Assembly: GCA_031374735.1 (NCBI GenBank)
Contig: JANMGQ010000235.1
Coordinates: 62,001 to 126,000, forward strand
DNA from: JABFRJ01 sp031374735
GTDB taxonomy: Bacteria > Pseudomonadota > Alphaproteobacteria > Rhizobiales > Hyphomicrobiaceae
DNA: 64,000 nt
Direction: 5' to 3'
Shown here: one piece after another, positions 52,688-61,565 of the stretch
Position numbering within the stretch: the stretch's first letter is position 1
How the letters are laid out: the number at the start of each line of letters is the position of its first letter
The notes under the pieces: model-generated
The model's input: the letters and a program-made list of their open reading frames with translations, nothing else
Database searches by the model: none
Told to the model about the DNA's origin: nothing
Translations under genes and position numbers: made by a program

Positions 52688-54802
52688 ATGCGCACGCTAA
52701 CTTGCACGTTCTCTTGGCTACCCGTTTTCCTTGCCGCATACGCCACCCTCTCCTCCGCGGCCGCACAAGACGACCGCGGCGCGGTCACGTTCGTGCAGCC
52801 GGACACGGGACGCAGCTCGCAACTCTACCAGAAGTCCTTCGCCCTCGTGATTGGTATCGATGCCTACACCAACGGCTGGCGGCCGCTGAAAAAGGCAGTG
52901 GAGGACGCGAGGGAAGTCGCGAAAGGACTGAAGGCACAGGGTTTCGATGTGACGCTCAGGACGTCGGAAGACCTCGAAGAAGCGAGCGGCAAACCGATCG
53001 TGTTCACGAAGTCGCGCATCGAGGAAATCTTCAACGAGTTTATCATCACGACTGCGCCGGAAGTCGATGCGCGCTTACTCATCTGGTTCGCCGGTCATGG
53101 CGTGTCGCACAAAGTTGGTCCCGTCGAAATCGGCTATCTCGTCGGTGCCGACGCTCCCAATCCCGCGGGATTGACCGGTGAAGCCGAGCGCCGCGCGCGC
53201 AATCAGATGCTGCAAAAATCGCTGCTTCTCGAGTCGCTGGAGCCGCTGATCAGGCAGTCGCAGGCCAAGCACCTGATGATGGTGTTCGACAGCTGCTTTG
53301 CCGGCAACATCTTCGTCGACCAGCGCGGGGATGCGCCCTCGCCCCCGCGCTCCATTGAACTCAACGCGACGCATCCGACGCGCTTTGTCATCACCTCGGG
53401 TGCGGCTGGGCAAACGGTGCCCGACGACGGCAAGTTCCGCGAGGTATTCCTGGCAGCACTCTCCGGCACGACGGCTGCGGACCGTGACCGCGACAATTAT
53501 CTCACGGCGACGGAACTCACGCAGTTCCTGATGAAGGAACTCGTCGACAACCTCCAGCGTTCGGCGAAACCACAGTTCGGACCATTGCGGATGCTCGGCT
53601 GGCCGCGCGGCGACTTCATCTTCAAGATGCCACAGGCGGATGCGCCGAGAGCTGGAAGCGCACCCGGTATTGGCCCTGGTGGGTCGGCAGGTGGCGTTGT
53701 CGACCTCCATGGGCGCGTGTGGAAGTTTGTCGACGACGAGAAGAATGCCGGGTTGGTCGAGCGCTATGTGGCGCGGTTCCAGGATTCGCCGCATCTCGTG
53801 GAAGCCCGCGCTGCCGCGGCACTGCTGCGCAATCCGGCTGGGGTTTCACCGGCGCCGAAATCACGCACCGTATATTTCGTGTCAAACCGTTTGGGTGACG
53901 ACGTCCGCAGTCTCGGCAAGGACGCACCGCCCCCGGGCCGCGGCCAGGAGCTGCTCTTTGGCACCGGCGAGATGAGCGCCGCGCGGGAACTGCGGACCGT
54001 CATCGCAACCATCCCTCTTGGGCGGCCGCAAGTTTCGAAGGTCGGCCTTGCCACGCGAGGTGATTTTCAGGCCGCTTTGCGCACGGTCTCCGCACCGCCT
54101 GAGGCACCGGCGCTCGTGTTCGTGCACGGTGGTAATGTGTCGTTCACCGACGCGCTCTCGCGGGCCGCGACTCTGGCCGACGCCCTCAAAATCGAAGGCC
54201 CCGTCGTCGTGTTCAGCTGGCCGTCGTCGGCGAGTGTCACGGCGTACATCCGCGATCGCGAAACAGCACTCGCTTCGACGGGTGCGTTCCGGGAATTCCT
54301 GGAAACCGCCGTGCCGGCGCTGGCGGGGCGCAAGGTGCACATCATCGCAGACACGCTCGGCGCCACGATCACCATGAACGCCTTGCGCGATAGCGCGGCT
54401 CCGCCATGGAGGCTGGGCGAGGTCGTGCTCACGCTGCCCGATCTGCCGGCACAGTCGTTTGATGCCGCCTGCCGCGCCCTCAAGCCGTTCGCCGACGGCG
54501 TCACCACCTACGTCAGCGGCACCGACCGCGCCAACTACACGCAGCGCGCCATTCAGCGCGACAACACGATCGCGAGCGGCGTTCGTCCCGACGGAGACAA
54601 GGCACCCTACATCGACGCCTGCAGCGACCGCATCGACGTCAGCGCCGCAACGTCGGGCAAGGACACCGGCAACATTCTCGACAGCCCGCTCGTGCTCGGC
54701 GACATGGCCACGCTGTTGAAACAAGGTCAGCGCCCGCCTGACGCGCGCTCCGCGCAGCTGCGCCGCGTGCAGCATGCGAGCGGTACGTATTGGCGGTTTT
54801 GA
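52688..54802 (+). CDS. Exported fusion of a caspase domain and a degenerate DUF900 hydrolase domain
   Basis: The 704-residue protein has a signal peptide (SWLPVFLAAYATLSSAAAQ) and a caspase domain with His137 in LIWFAGHGVS and Cys203 in MVFDSCFAGN, both intact. From about residue 390 it shows a second domain homologous to the neighbouring DUF900 hydrolase: TVYFVSNRLGDDV, LVFVHGGNVSFTDALSRAAT and VFSWPSSASVTAY. The nucleophile elbow of the neighbour, AHSMG, is ADTLG here (residues 554-558), so the catalytic Ser and preceding His are lost. The C-terminal ASGTYWRF matches the neighbour. This domain is probably non-catalytic, perhaps a binder or regulator. ATG 52688 is chosen for the signal peptide. 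Confidence 0.82.
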   Translation: MRTLTCTFSWLPVFLAAYATLSSAAAQDDRGAVTFVQPDTGRSSQLYQKSFALVIGIDAYTNGWRPLKKAVEDAREVAKGLKAQGFDVTLRTSEDLEEASGKPIVFTKSRIEEIFNEFIITTAPEVDARLLIWFAGHGVSHKVGPVEIGYLVGADAPNPAGLTGEAERRARNQMLQKSLLLESLEPLIRQSQAKHLMMVFDSCFAGNIFVDQRGDAPSPPRSIELNATHPTRFVITSGAAGQTVPDDGKFREVFLAALSGTTAADRDRDNYLTATELTQFLMKELVDNLQRSAKPQFGPLRMLGWPRGDFIFKMPQADAPRAGSAPGIGPGGSAGGVVDLHGRVWKFVDDEKNAGLVERYVARFQDSPHLVEARAAAALLRNPAGVSPAPKSRTVYFVSNRLGDDVRSLGKDAPPPGRGQELLFGTGEMSAARELRTVIATIPLGRPQVSKVGLATRGDFQAALRTVSAPPEAPALVFVHGGNVSFTDALSRAATLADALKIEGPVVVFSWPSSASVTAYIRDRETALASTGAFREFLETAVPALAGRKVHIIADTLGATITMNALRDSAAPPWRLGEVVLTLPDLPAQSFDAACRALKPFADGVTTYVSGTDRANYTQRAIQRDNTIASGVRPDGDKAPYIDACSDRIDVSAATSGKDTGNILDSPLVLGDMATLLKQGQRPPDARSAQLRRVQHASGTYWRF

Positions 54803-55135
54803 AGGGGCTGGTGGGTGTGCCAGCTGTGCCCTTTCTGTGGAGAGGTTATCGATTGGGCGAGCGGTCGCGGCACCAGCGTGTTCGTGAAACATTGGATAAT
54901 CCACAGGACACGCATGTGACATGCCGCCGGTTTTGCCGTGGTCAATAGGGCTGAAGCGTAGCACCAGCTGATTCTGTAGTTTGCGGGCGAAGGCGTTCGA
55001 ACAGCCCCAGTCTCTCATCCATCACCTCCGGACGCGAAGTGACCGGGACGAGATGACCGATCTCTATTCGGAACTGGCCCATGACGTCGGTCGCCTGCCC
55101 GCGAGCGGTGACGCAGCCGCCCGATAGCCGGCCCC
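54803..55135. other. 333-base convergent intergenic region
   Basis: It separates the fusion gene from the aldo/keto reductase. A minus-strand frame from ATG 55082 to a stop near 54942 gives 46 residues (GQFRIEIGHLVPVTSRPEV) with middling codon usage and no good RBS. It may be a remnant; I do not call a gene. No terminator with a T-run was found. Confidence 0.35.
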
Positions 55136-56137
55136 TCAACAATACCGCTCCGGCCCGACCCACTGGTCAGCGGTGTAGCGGTCGCCGTGGGCAAAGCCAG
55201 CGGGCAACAAACGTCTCAATTCGGCCAGATCTGCTGCGGTCAGCGTCAGCGCCACGGCACCGGCATTCTCGTGCACGTTCGCCGCGTAGCGCGTGCCCGG
55301 GATCGGGATCAGATGATCGCCTTGGGCCAGCACCCAGGCGAGCGAGACCTGGCCGGGCGTCACGCCGCGTGCTTTGGCGAAGGCGTTCAGCGCTTCAAGC
55401 GCGTGCAGGTTGGCTGAGAAATTCGGCTCCGTGAAGCGCGGATTGCCACGGCGGAAATCGGACTTGCCGAAGGCGTCGATCGAGCGGACTTTGCCCGTGA
55501 AGATCCCGCGCCCAAGCGGCGAGAACGGCACGAACGCCGTGCCGAGATCCTTGCAGGCCTGGATGAGGCCGAGTTCGGGTGTGCGCGTCCAGATGGAGTA
55601 TTCGCTCTGCACGGCATCGACGTGGCCGGTTCTTGCGGCCGCGCGCAATGTCGTAGGTGCGATCTCGGACATGCCGATGCCGCCGATCTTGCCCTCGCGC
55701 TTGAAGGTCAGCAGCGTCTCCATGATGGCCTCGATGGGCAACGATGGGTCACGGCGGTGGATATAGTAGAGATCGACGCTATCAACGCCCATGCGCCGGA
55801 GCGAACCTTCAAGGCATTCGCGCAGATAGGCGGCTGAATTGTCGAACACGCGCTCCATCGTGCCGGACTTGCGCTTGATGCCGCCCTTGGTCGCGAGGTG
55901 TACTTTGGCGCGTGCGCCGGGGGTGGCCTTGAAGAACGTGCCGATGACGGTCTCGCTGATCTCGGGGCCGTAGACGTTGGAGGTGTCCCAATGCGTCGTG
56001 CCGGTATCAAGGCAGGCTGCCAGTGCCTCGTGGCTCTCGGCTTCGTTGGTCGTGCCATAGAAGCCGCCAAAGCTCATGGCACCAAAGCCCATCGCGCCCA
56101 CGTGGGGGCCATGCTTGCCAAACGAGCGGGTTTTCAT
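55136..56137 (-). CDS. Aldo/keto reductase
   Basis: The 333-residue protein is a (beta/alpha)8-barrel NADPH-dependent oxidoreductase. Tetrad residues are visible: Asp and Tyr in HWDTSNVYGPEISET, Lys in HLATKGGIKRKSG and His in DLYYIHRRDP. The start TRSFGKHGPHVGAMGFGAMS and the C-terminal VLAQGDHLIPIPGTRYAANV block are typical of the AKR11/13-like general reductases. ATG 56137 gives this start, with aggac seven bases upstream. It is divergent from the lipid kinase. Substrate unknown. Confidence 0.9.
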   Translation of the reverse strand: MKTRSFGKHGPHVGAMGFGAMSFGGFYGTTNEAESHEALAACLDTGTTHWDTSNVYGPEISETVIGTFFKATPGARAKVHLATKGGIKRKSGTMERVFDNSAAYLRECLEGSLRRMGVDSVDLYYIHRRDPSLPIEAIMETLLTFKREGKIGGIGMSEIAPTTLRAAARTGHVDAVQSEYSIWTRTPELGLIQACKDLGTAFVPFSPLGRGIFTGKVRSIDAFGKSDFRRGNPRFTEPNFSANLHALEALNAFAKARGVTPGQVSLAWVLAQGDHLIPIPGTRYAANVHENAGAVALTLTAADLAELRRLLPAGFAHGDRYTADQWVGPERYC

Positions 56138-56295
56138 GGGAGATGTCCTGCGGCCGATGTTGAGCCGCCTTGTGGCAGCTTCGCCCGCGTTTCGGCAAGG
56201 CAGTGCGGGCTGTGACACCGCGCAGGCCCGCGCAGGCCCGACGCGCATTGACCCTGTGCGGCGACGCGTCTAACGGCCGCGTCGGGGAGCGATCC

Positions 56296-57183
56296 ATGCG
56301 GCGACGGTTCTTTTTGATCTACAACCCGACAGCGGGCCGGGATCGCCGCCGCTACATCGAGGCCGTTGTCGCTGAATTAGAGGGCCGTGGCGCTGAGACA
56401 ACGCGCGCGCGCGCGAGCAGCGCCGACGCCGCGCGCCGCGAGGCTGCAGACGCGGCGCGCTCAGGGCAGTACGAGGCCCTTGTCGCGGCCGGCGGCGATG
56501 GCACAGTCCGACAGGCGGCCATAGCAGCGCTCGGGACATCGTGTGCCGTCGGGGCGGTGATGATGGGCACCGGCAACGTCCTCGCCCACGAGCTTGGCTT
56601 GCCGCGTGCGCCGACGGCAGTTGCCGCGGCCTTGTGCGATGGCCCGACAGTGGATGTCGAACTCGCCAGCGCCAATGGCGAGCCGTTCCTGCTGATGGCG
56701 GGCGCTGGTTTCGACGGCCGCGTGGTCGCCAACCTCAATCACACGCTGAAACAGCGTTTTGCGCGCGCCGCCTACGGACCGGCAACGCTCAGTGCGTTGC
56801 GTGCGCCACTCGACCGCTTGCGTGTTGTGATCAACGGCGCGGAACACACTTGCGCCTGGGCCATCGTCACGTCAGCCGCGCGTTATGGCGGCGCGTTTCA
56901 GCTGACACGGCAGACATCCATCCGATCGCCGGGCCTGGTTGCTATCTTGTTCCGGCCGCAGACGCGCGCTGAGCTGCTGGCTCAGGCTGTTGCCCTTGCC
57001 CGCGGCGACCTGGACCGGCGGGCAGCAATCGACCCTGACTGGGTGACGGCAATTCCATGCGTGGCGGCCGACATCTACGCCGAGGTGCCCGTCCCGGCAC
57101 AAATCGACGGCGACGTGTTCGGCACGACGCCCCTGCAAATTCGCAACGGTGCTGGACGCGTGGCGCTGATCATCCCTGCTTGA
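56296..57183 (+). CDS. Diacylglycerol kinase-family lipid kinase
   Basis: The 295-residue protein shows the DAGK catalytic fold: FLIYNPTAGRDRRRYIEAVV, the nucleotide-binding VAAGGDGTVRQAAIAAL and VMMGTGNVLAHELGLP, then LLMAGAGFDGRVVANLNHTL. Members phosphorylate diacylglycerol or related lipids (YegS-type) or act on sphingoid bases. ATG 56296 has ggggag six bases upstream. It precedes nrdR, separated by 104 bases that contain the nrdR RBS. Confidence 0.88.
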   Translation: MRRRFFLIYNPTAGRDRRRYIEAVVAELEGRGAETTRARASSADAARREAADAARSGQYEALVAAGGDGTVRQAAIAALGTSCAVGAVMMGTGNVLAHELGLPRAPTAVAAALCDGPTVDVELASANGEPFLLMAGAGFDGRVVANLNHTLKQRFARAAYGPATLSALRAPLDRLRVVINGAEHTCAWAIVTSAARYGGAFQLTRQTSIRSPGLVAILFRPQTRAELLAQAVALARGDLDRRAAIDPDWVTAIPCVAADIYAEVPVPAQIDGDVFGTTPLQIRNGAGRVALIIPA

Positions 57184-57287
57184 CGTTTGCGTCAATGTGC
57201 AGAATTCAGGATCGGCGGTGTGGCCTGCCTGCCGAGTTGGTGTACACGCCAGCCGGGTTACTACATCGGGCGATCCGAGGAGACGTC

Positions 57288-57797
57288 ATGCGCTGTCCGT
57301 ATTGCGCGTCGGAAAACACGCAAGTGAAAGACAGTCGGCCGGCCGAGGAAAACCAGGCCATCCGGCGGCGGCGCCATTGCGACGCGTGCGGCGGCCGATT
57401 CACGACGTTCGAGCGCGTGCAGTTGCGCGAAATCACGGTGATCAAGCGATCGGGCCGCCGCGTGCTGTTCGACCGGGAAAAGCTCAATCGGTCTGTGGCG
57501 ACCGCCGTGCGCAAGCGGCCGATTGCGCCTGAACGCGTGGAGCGCATGATCTCCGGTATCGTGCGCCAGCTCGAAAGCATGGGCGAGAACGAGATTCCCT
57601 CGACCGCCATCGGCGAGATGGTGATGGAGGCGCTGAAGGTGACGGACGCCGTCGCCTATGTGCGGTTTGCCTCGGTGTATCGGGATTTCCGCGCCATGGC
57701 CGATTTCCACAGTGTGCTTGGCGAGATCAGCGAGGCGCCTCTGGTCGACGCGAAGCCGGATGTGGGGGAGGCGCCGAAGGTGCCGCGCGCCCCATGA
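57288..57797 (+). CDS. nrdR: Transcriptional repressor NrdR
   Basis: The 169-residue repressor of ribonucleotide reductase genes has the zinc ribbon CPYCASENTQVKDSRP...HCDACGGRFTTFE (four Cys) and the ATP-cone: VIKRSGRRVLFDREKLNRSV and AYVRFASVYRDFRAMADF. ATG 57288 has gaggag seven bases upstream. The stop overlaps ribD by ATGA, as in many Alphaproteobacteria. About 20 extra residues lie at its C-terminus. Confidence 0.95.
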   Translation: MRCPYCASENTQVKDSRPAEENQAIRRRRHCDACGGRFTTFERVQLREITVIKRSGRRVLFDREKLNRSVATAVRKRPIAPERVERMISGIVRQLESMGENEIPSTAIGEMVMEALKVTDAVAYVRFASVYRDFRAMADFHSVLGEISEAPLVDAKPDVGEAPKVPRAP

Positions 57798-58924
57798 CCA
57801 GTTTGCCCGGCCGATCAGCGTCGTCTGTCGACTTCGATATGCGCATGATGCGCATCGCGCTTGGTCTTGCGCGTCGGGGTCTCGGGCGCACGGCGTTTAA
57901 CCCGTCGGTCGGCGCGGTCATTGCGGACGAAACAACCGGCCGGATGATTGCCGGCGGCTGGACACAGCCCGGCGGACGCCCACACGCAGAAAAGGACGTG
58001 CTGCGCCGCGCGGGCGATCAGGCGCGCGGCAGAACGATGTATGTCACGTTGGAGCCCTGCGCACACACGGGCCGCATTCCAACCTGTGCCGATGCCGTAT
58101 TGACGGCCGGATTGCAGCGCCTTGTGTGCGCCATTGCCGATCCAAACGAGATCATCGCCGGTCGCGGGTTCGAGCAACTCGTGGAGGCCGGCGTAAACGT
58201 CGACGTCGGATTGCTCGCGGCGGATGCGCGCTGGGTGACAGCCGGGCACATTCTGCGTACGCTGCACAGCCGTCCGTTCGTGCAGTTGAAGCTGGCGGTC
58301 TCGGCCGATGGCAAGATCGCATCCGGCACGGGAGCATCGCCGGTCTGGGTCACGGGACCGCAAGCGCGCAGTTACGGCCATTGGCTGCGCGCACAGTCTG
58401 ACGCCATCATTGTGGGTGTCGGCACGATCCTCGCAGATGATCCAGATTTGACGTGCCGGCTGCCCGGCATGGCTGATCGCTCGCCGCTGCGCGTCGTGCT
58501 TGATACGCACCTGCGCACACCTCCAACCGCGCGCGTGCTGCGGGGCAAACCGACGGTGATTTTCACCGGTGCACAGCCCTCGGCGCCGATGCTCGCCGTT
58601 TCGACGACCACGGAGATCTTGCCGCTGATCGGCGGTCACATCGATCCCGCAGCTGTGCTCACGCGCCTCGCCAGAGATCCGATCCGCCGCGTCCTGATTG
58701 AAGGCGCACCGATGGTGGCGCAGAGCTTTCTCGGTGCGGATCTCGTCGATGAAGTGGTGCTGTTCCAAAGCCCAACGCCGCTTGGTGCCAAGGGCCATGA
58801 ACCGCTCGGCCCGCGCGGCCTTGCTCCCTTCGACGGTGCCGGCTGGACCCGCGCCGTTCGTCGCGTCATCGGGTCTGACACGATGACCATCTACCGCCGC
58901 CATCGTCCCGGAGTGCTGACATGA
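57794..58924 (+). CDS. ribD: Bifunctional riboflavin deaminase/reductase RibD
   Basis: The 376-residue enzyme deaminates 2,5-diamino-6-ribosylamino-pyrimidinone phosphate and then reduces the ribosyl chain, two steps of riboflavin synthesis. The N-terminal deaminase has the zinc motifs GRPHAEKDVL and LEPCAHTGRIPTC. The C-terminal reductase has LKLAVSADGKIASGTGASPV and ADPDLTCRLPGM-type positions (ILADDPDLTCRLPGM). It overlaps nrdR and, by ATGA, the thioesterase downstream. ribE and ribH, usually next, are not here. Confidence 0.95.
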   Translation: MTSLPGRSASSVDFDMRMMRIALGLARRGLGRTAFNPSVGAVIADETTGRMIAGGWTQPGGRPHAEKDVLRRAGDQARGRTMYVTLEPCAHTGRIPTCADAVLTAGLQRLVCAIADPNEIIAGRGFEQLVEAGVNVDVGLLAADARWVTAGHILRTLHSRPFVQLKLAVSADGKIASGTGASPVWVTGPQARSYGHWLRAQSDAIIVGVGTILADDPDLTCRLPGMADRSPLRVVLDTHLRTPPTARVLRGKPTVIFTGAQPSAPMLAVSTTTEILPLIGGHIDPAAVLTRLARDPIRRVLIEGAPMVAQSFLGADLVDEVVLFQSPTPLGAKGHEPLGPRGLAPFDGAGWTRAVRRVIGSDTMTIYRRHRPGVLT

Positions 58925-59388
58925 CTGCTGCGCCATTCCGCTACTATCTGCGCGTCCGCTATGGCGACTGCGACGGCCAGAAGGTGGTCTACAACGCCAA
59001 GTATGGCGAATACATCGATCTCGCCGCGACCGAGTATCTGCGCACGGCGCTGCATCCGCGCAGCGTGTTCAACGGCGATTTTGAGATGCAAGTCGTGAAG
59101 CTCGTGGTCGAATGGAAGGGCCCGGCGCTGCTCGACGATGTCGTCGAGATCGCGGTGCAGCCGACGCGGTTTGGCACCTCTTCATTCACGCTCGGTTTTG
59201 AAATCCGCCGCGCAGGATCAGACGCGATCCTGGTCACTGGCGAGACCGTCAACGTGCACACGCATCGCGTCGCCGACGCCTGGGTGAAAGCGCCGCTCGA
59301 GCAAAGGCACCGCGACATGCTGGAGCAAGGGGCGGCGGGCCGAATCGTCAATCATGCCGGCGAGTTCGAAGGCTTGCGGCGAGCATAA
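58921..59388 (+). CDS. Acyl-CoA thioesterase, 4HBT (hotdog) family
   Basis: The 155-residue protein has the hotdog-fold thioesterase signature FRYYLRVRYGDCDGQKVVYN with the catalytic Asp in the YGDCD...V.YNAKY block, and EWKGPALLDDVVEIAVQ. Such YbgC/FadM-like enzymes hydrolyse acyl-CoA or acyl-ACP esters. It overlaps the ribD stop (ATGA) so it is translated with it, though the link to riboflavin synthesis is unclear. A 484-base gap with an inverted repeat follows. Confidence 0.88.
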   Translation: MTAAPFRYYLRVRYGDCDGQKVVYNAKYGEYIDLAATEYLRTALHPRSVFNGDFEMQVVKLVVEWKGPALLDDVVEIAVQPTRFGTSSFTLGFEIRRAGSDAILVTGETVNVHTHRVADAWVKAPLEQRHRDMLEQGAAGRIVNHAGEFEGLRRA

Positions 59389-59435
59389 TCGACGATACCT
59401 GCTTGCAAAATTTCTGATCTATCATCTCCAACGGC

Positions 59436-59580
59436 GTCATCCCGGAATACGATCGCGCGTCCCGCGTGATCGTATATCCGGGATCTACCTTGTCCGTAAA
59501 GCACGCGTGTCTGACTACGAGAGGTAAGGATCCCGGATACACCTGCCGCGCCTCGGCGCGACAGGTATTCCGGGATGACG
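59436..59580. repeat. Inverted repeat, 'gtcatcccggaat' family
   Basis: The outer arms gtcatcccggaatac (59436-59450) and gtattccgggatgac (59565-59579) pair, and each half has an inner palindrome (atacgatcgcgcg with gcgtgatcgtat on the left; cctgccgcgc with gcgcgacagg on the right). The design resembles the 2471 and 30515 elements but the sequence differs. It lies in the 484-base gap 59389-59872, which otherwise shows no gene. Confidence 0.8.
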
Positions 59581-59872
59581 ATGATGGGCGCTCCGTCACA
59601 TGTTTTGGCCGCTTGTATGAGAAGCGCCGGCGTTCGGTTGTCGGTGTCGATGGACGTCGCGCAGGCCGCCCGATCGCGGCAATCCGGCAACACCGCCGCA
59701 AATCCACAAGTTGCGCACCGCTAAGGGCCTCTGCGATGCGGCTCGTGCGTTGACGGCTCCGGCGGCTTTTGCGAACCAGCGTCCATTGAGGTGCGCGGAC
59801 CCTCGTTTCCGCTTTCCCGCTCCGATCCTATCCGTTCGGCACAGCTGTGCCGCCGCTGTGAGGACTTGAGAG

Positions 59873-60799
59873 ATGCGGGACCAACCGACATCACCGCAGT
59901 TGCCGCTGCCGAGCGCTCAATCTGCTCCTGTCATGCCAGCCCCGGTCATGCGGGCGAGTGCGGCCGAAAGCCTGGCGTCGTCTGTTGCGACCCCTGCACC
60001 GAGAAGGCGTGCGCGCAAAAGCGGCAGCCGATATACGGCTGTGTGGGCCGGAGCCGGTTTGGCGGCAGCGGCTTATGTCGGTGCCGTTCTTGTCGGCCAA
60101 GAGCCGGTCACGAACATAGCCGGTCGCTGGTCCGCGCAGGAACGCGACACCACCGAAATGGCGGCGGCGCTCGCTCGCACGCAGTCCGAAGTGGCGCAAT
60201 TGCAGCGCAGCGTCGGCACGCTTGAGGCCGACATGACGCGCGTCAAGACGCACGCGACGCAGGCCGATGGGCGCGAACAGGCGACGGCCGCGCGGATCGA
60301 CGCGGTCGAGTCGCGCGTCGAGAAATTCGGCGCCCAGATTGCCCAGGTGTTTGCCAAGGCAGCGCCACCCCAGAAAGGCGCGCCCGGACCCGTTGCGGCG
60401 GCGCGGCCGACTGGCGGAGCTGCGATCGAGACCGGCGCATTGCCGCCAAAGGATCTGGTCAAGGAGAATGTGCTCCCGCAGCGCGAACTTGCGGCAGCGC
60501 GCCGTGCCGAGCCTGCGCCCGCGGCGGCATCAGTGCAGCCCACGCCGCCAGCGGCGGCGATCCTGCTTGCACGCGGGCCCTCGCTCGATGCGCTGCGGCT
60601 GAGCTGGAGCCTGCTGAATGAGCGGCACAAGTCGTCACTTGGATCGCTCGAGCCACGTGTGGTGACGACGGAGCCGGGAACGCATCAGTTGGTCGCCGGT
60701 CCGTTTGCCTCAGCCGCTGACGCCGCCAAGGCTTGTGCCGCGCTCAAATCGCGCGGCGTGACATGCCAGCCGGCTGAATTCAAAGGCGAAGGCTTGTAA
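59873..60799 (+). CDS. Membrane-anchored SPOR-like protein
   Basis: The 308-residue protein has a cytoplasmic Pro/Ala-rich N-terminus, one membrane segment near residues 53-72 (YTAVWAGAGLAAAAYVGAVL) and a coiled coil at about 90-160 (TEMAAALARTQSEVAQLQRS). After a Pro/Ala linker, a C-terminal domain begins around LDALRLSWSLLNERHKSSLG and includes QLVAGPFASAADAAKACAAL and GVTCQPAEF, typical of SPOR repeats that bind denuded peptidoglycan at the division site. ATG 59873 has gagag two bases upstream. A likely division or envelope protein. Confidence 0.75.
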   Translation: MRDQPTSPQLPLPSAQSAPVMPAPVMRASAAESLASSVATPAPRRRARKSGSRYTAVWAGAGLAAAAYVGAVLVGQEPVTNIAGRWSAQERDTTEMAAALARTQSEVAQLQRSVGTLEADMTRVKTHATQADGREQATAARIDAVESRVEKFGAQIAQVFAKAAPPQKGAPGPVAAARPTGGAAIETGALPPKDLVKENVLPQRELAAARRAEPAPAAASVQPTPPAAAILLARGPSLDALRLSWSLLNERHKSSLGSLEPRVVTTEPGTHQLVAGPFASAADAAKACAALKSRGVTCQPAEFKGEGL

Positions 60800-60845
60800 T
60801 GCCAGCGGCCAGACAGTGACCGCCGCGAGATGGCCAGTTGAGGCG

Positions 60846-61425
60846 TCATGACCGCTTCGCCACGGCAAGCCTGATCCCGTTCTCAGAGCGCAGGGTCAGC
60901 CGCGCAACCGGCTCCGGCACGTGGTCGTCAACCGGCAGGAAACGATAGCGCCGGACCAGCTCGGCGAGCATCAGCGTCGCCTCCTGCAGCGCGAAGGCCG
61001 CGCCCACGCACACCCGTGGTCCCATGCTGAAGGGCATGTAGGTCTGCCGGATGGCGTGACGGTCCTGCTCCCCGGCAAAGCGATCGGGATCGAACACGTG
61101 CGGGTCAGACCAGATCACGCACCTCGTCAACCATACGATCCTGGATCGCGGGATCGTTGGCGATCAGATACAGTGTCCAGCCGAGTGCTGCGGCCGAGGT
61201 TTCATGGCCCGCAAGAAAGAGCATAGCGATCTGGTCGAGCAGTTCACCGTCACCAAAGCGCGTCCCTGTCACCGGGTCCTCGGCCACCATCCGCGCGTCG
61301 TCTCCGGATCGAGCAAAGGGCGCGGGCCGAAAAGCAGGCCGAAAAAATCGTAGCCGCCGGCCCGCTCGCTGGCGCGTAGATATTGGAAAAGAAACCTGGC
61401 CGGTTGGGTGCAAGTGTCTCGGCAA
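60846..61425 (-). pseudogene. Decayed cytochrome P450
   Basis: Two frames carry separate P450 pieces. The upstream frame (61425 to 61105) holds the I-helix region DQIAMLFLAGHETSAAALGW and DRMVDEVRDLV, then a stop. The downstream frame (61130 to 60846) begins in WSDPHVFDPDRFAGEQ and holds the heme-binding loop FSMGPRVCVGAAFALQE with the axial Cys. The sequence between them, which should contain the ExxR K-helix, is missing, and the frame shifts at the joint near 61110. The N-terminal half of the enzyme is also lost. This is a deleted, non-functional gene. Confidence 0.85.
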
Positions 61426-61565
61426 ACCTACCAGAGACCGGACGAACTACAATGCTCAGTCACTTTTAATCAGCAATTCTCAAAGTGACCGCCTTCCCCC
61501 GCAGACAGCAGAACGACGCGCCCGCAGGAGCCGTTCGCGTCCTTGCGGGCATTGCTGTGTCGGGT

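Noticed and set aside
54942..55082. A 46-codon minus-strand frame between the caspase-DUF900 fusion and the aldo/keto reductase
   Set aside because: No RBS, no recognisable domain, middling codon usage.
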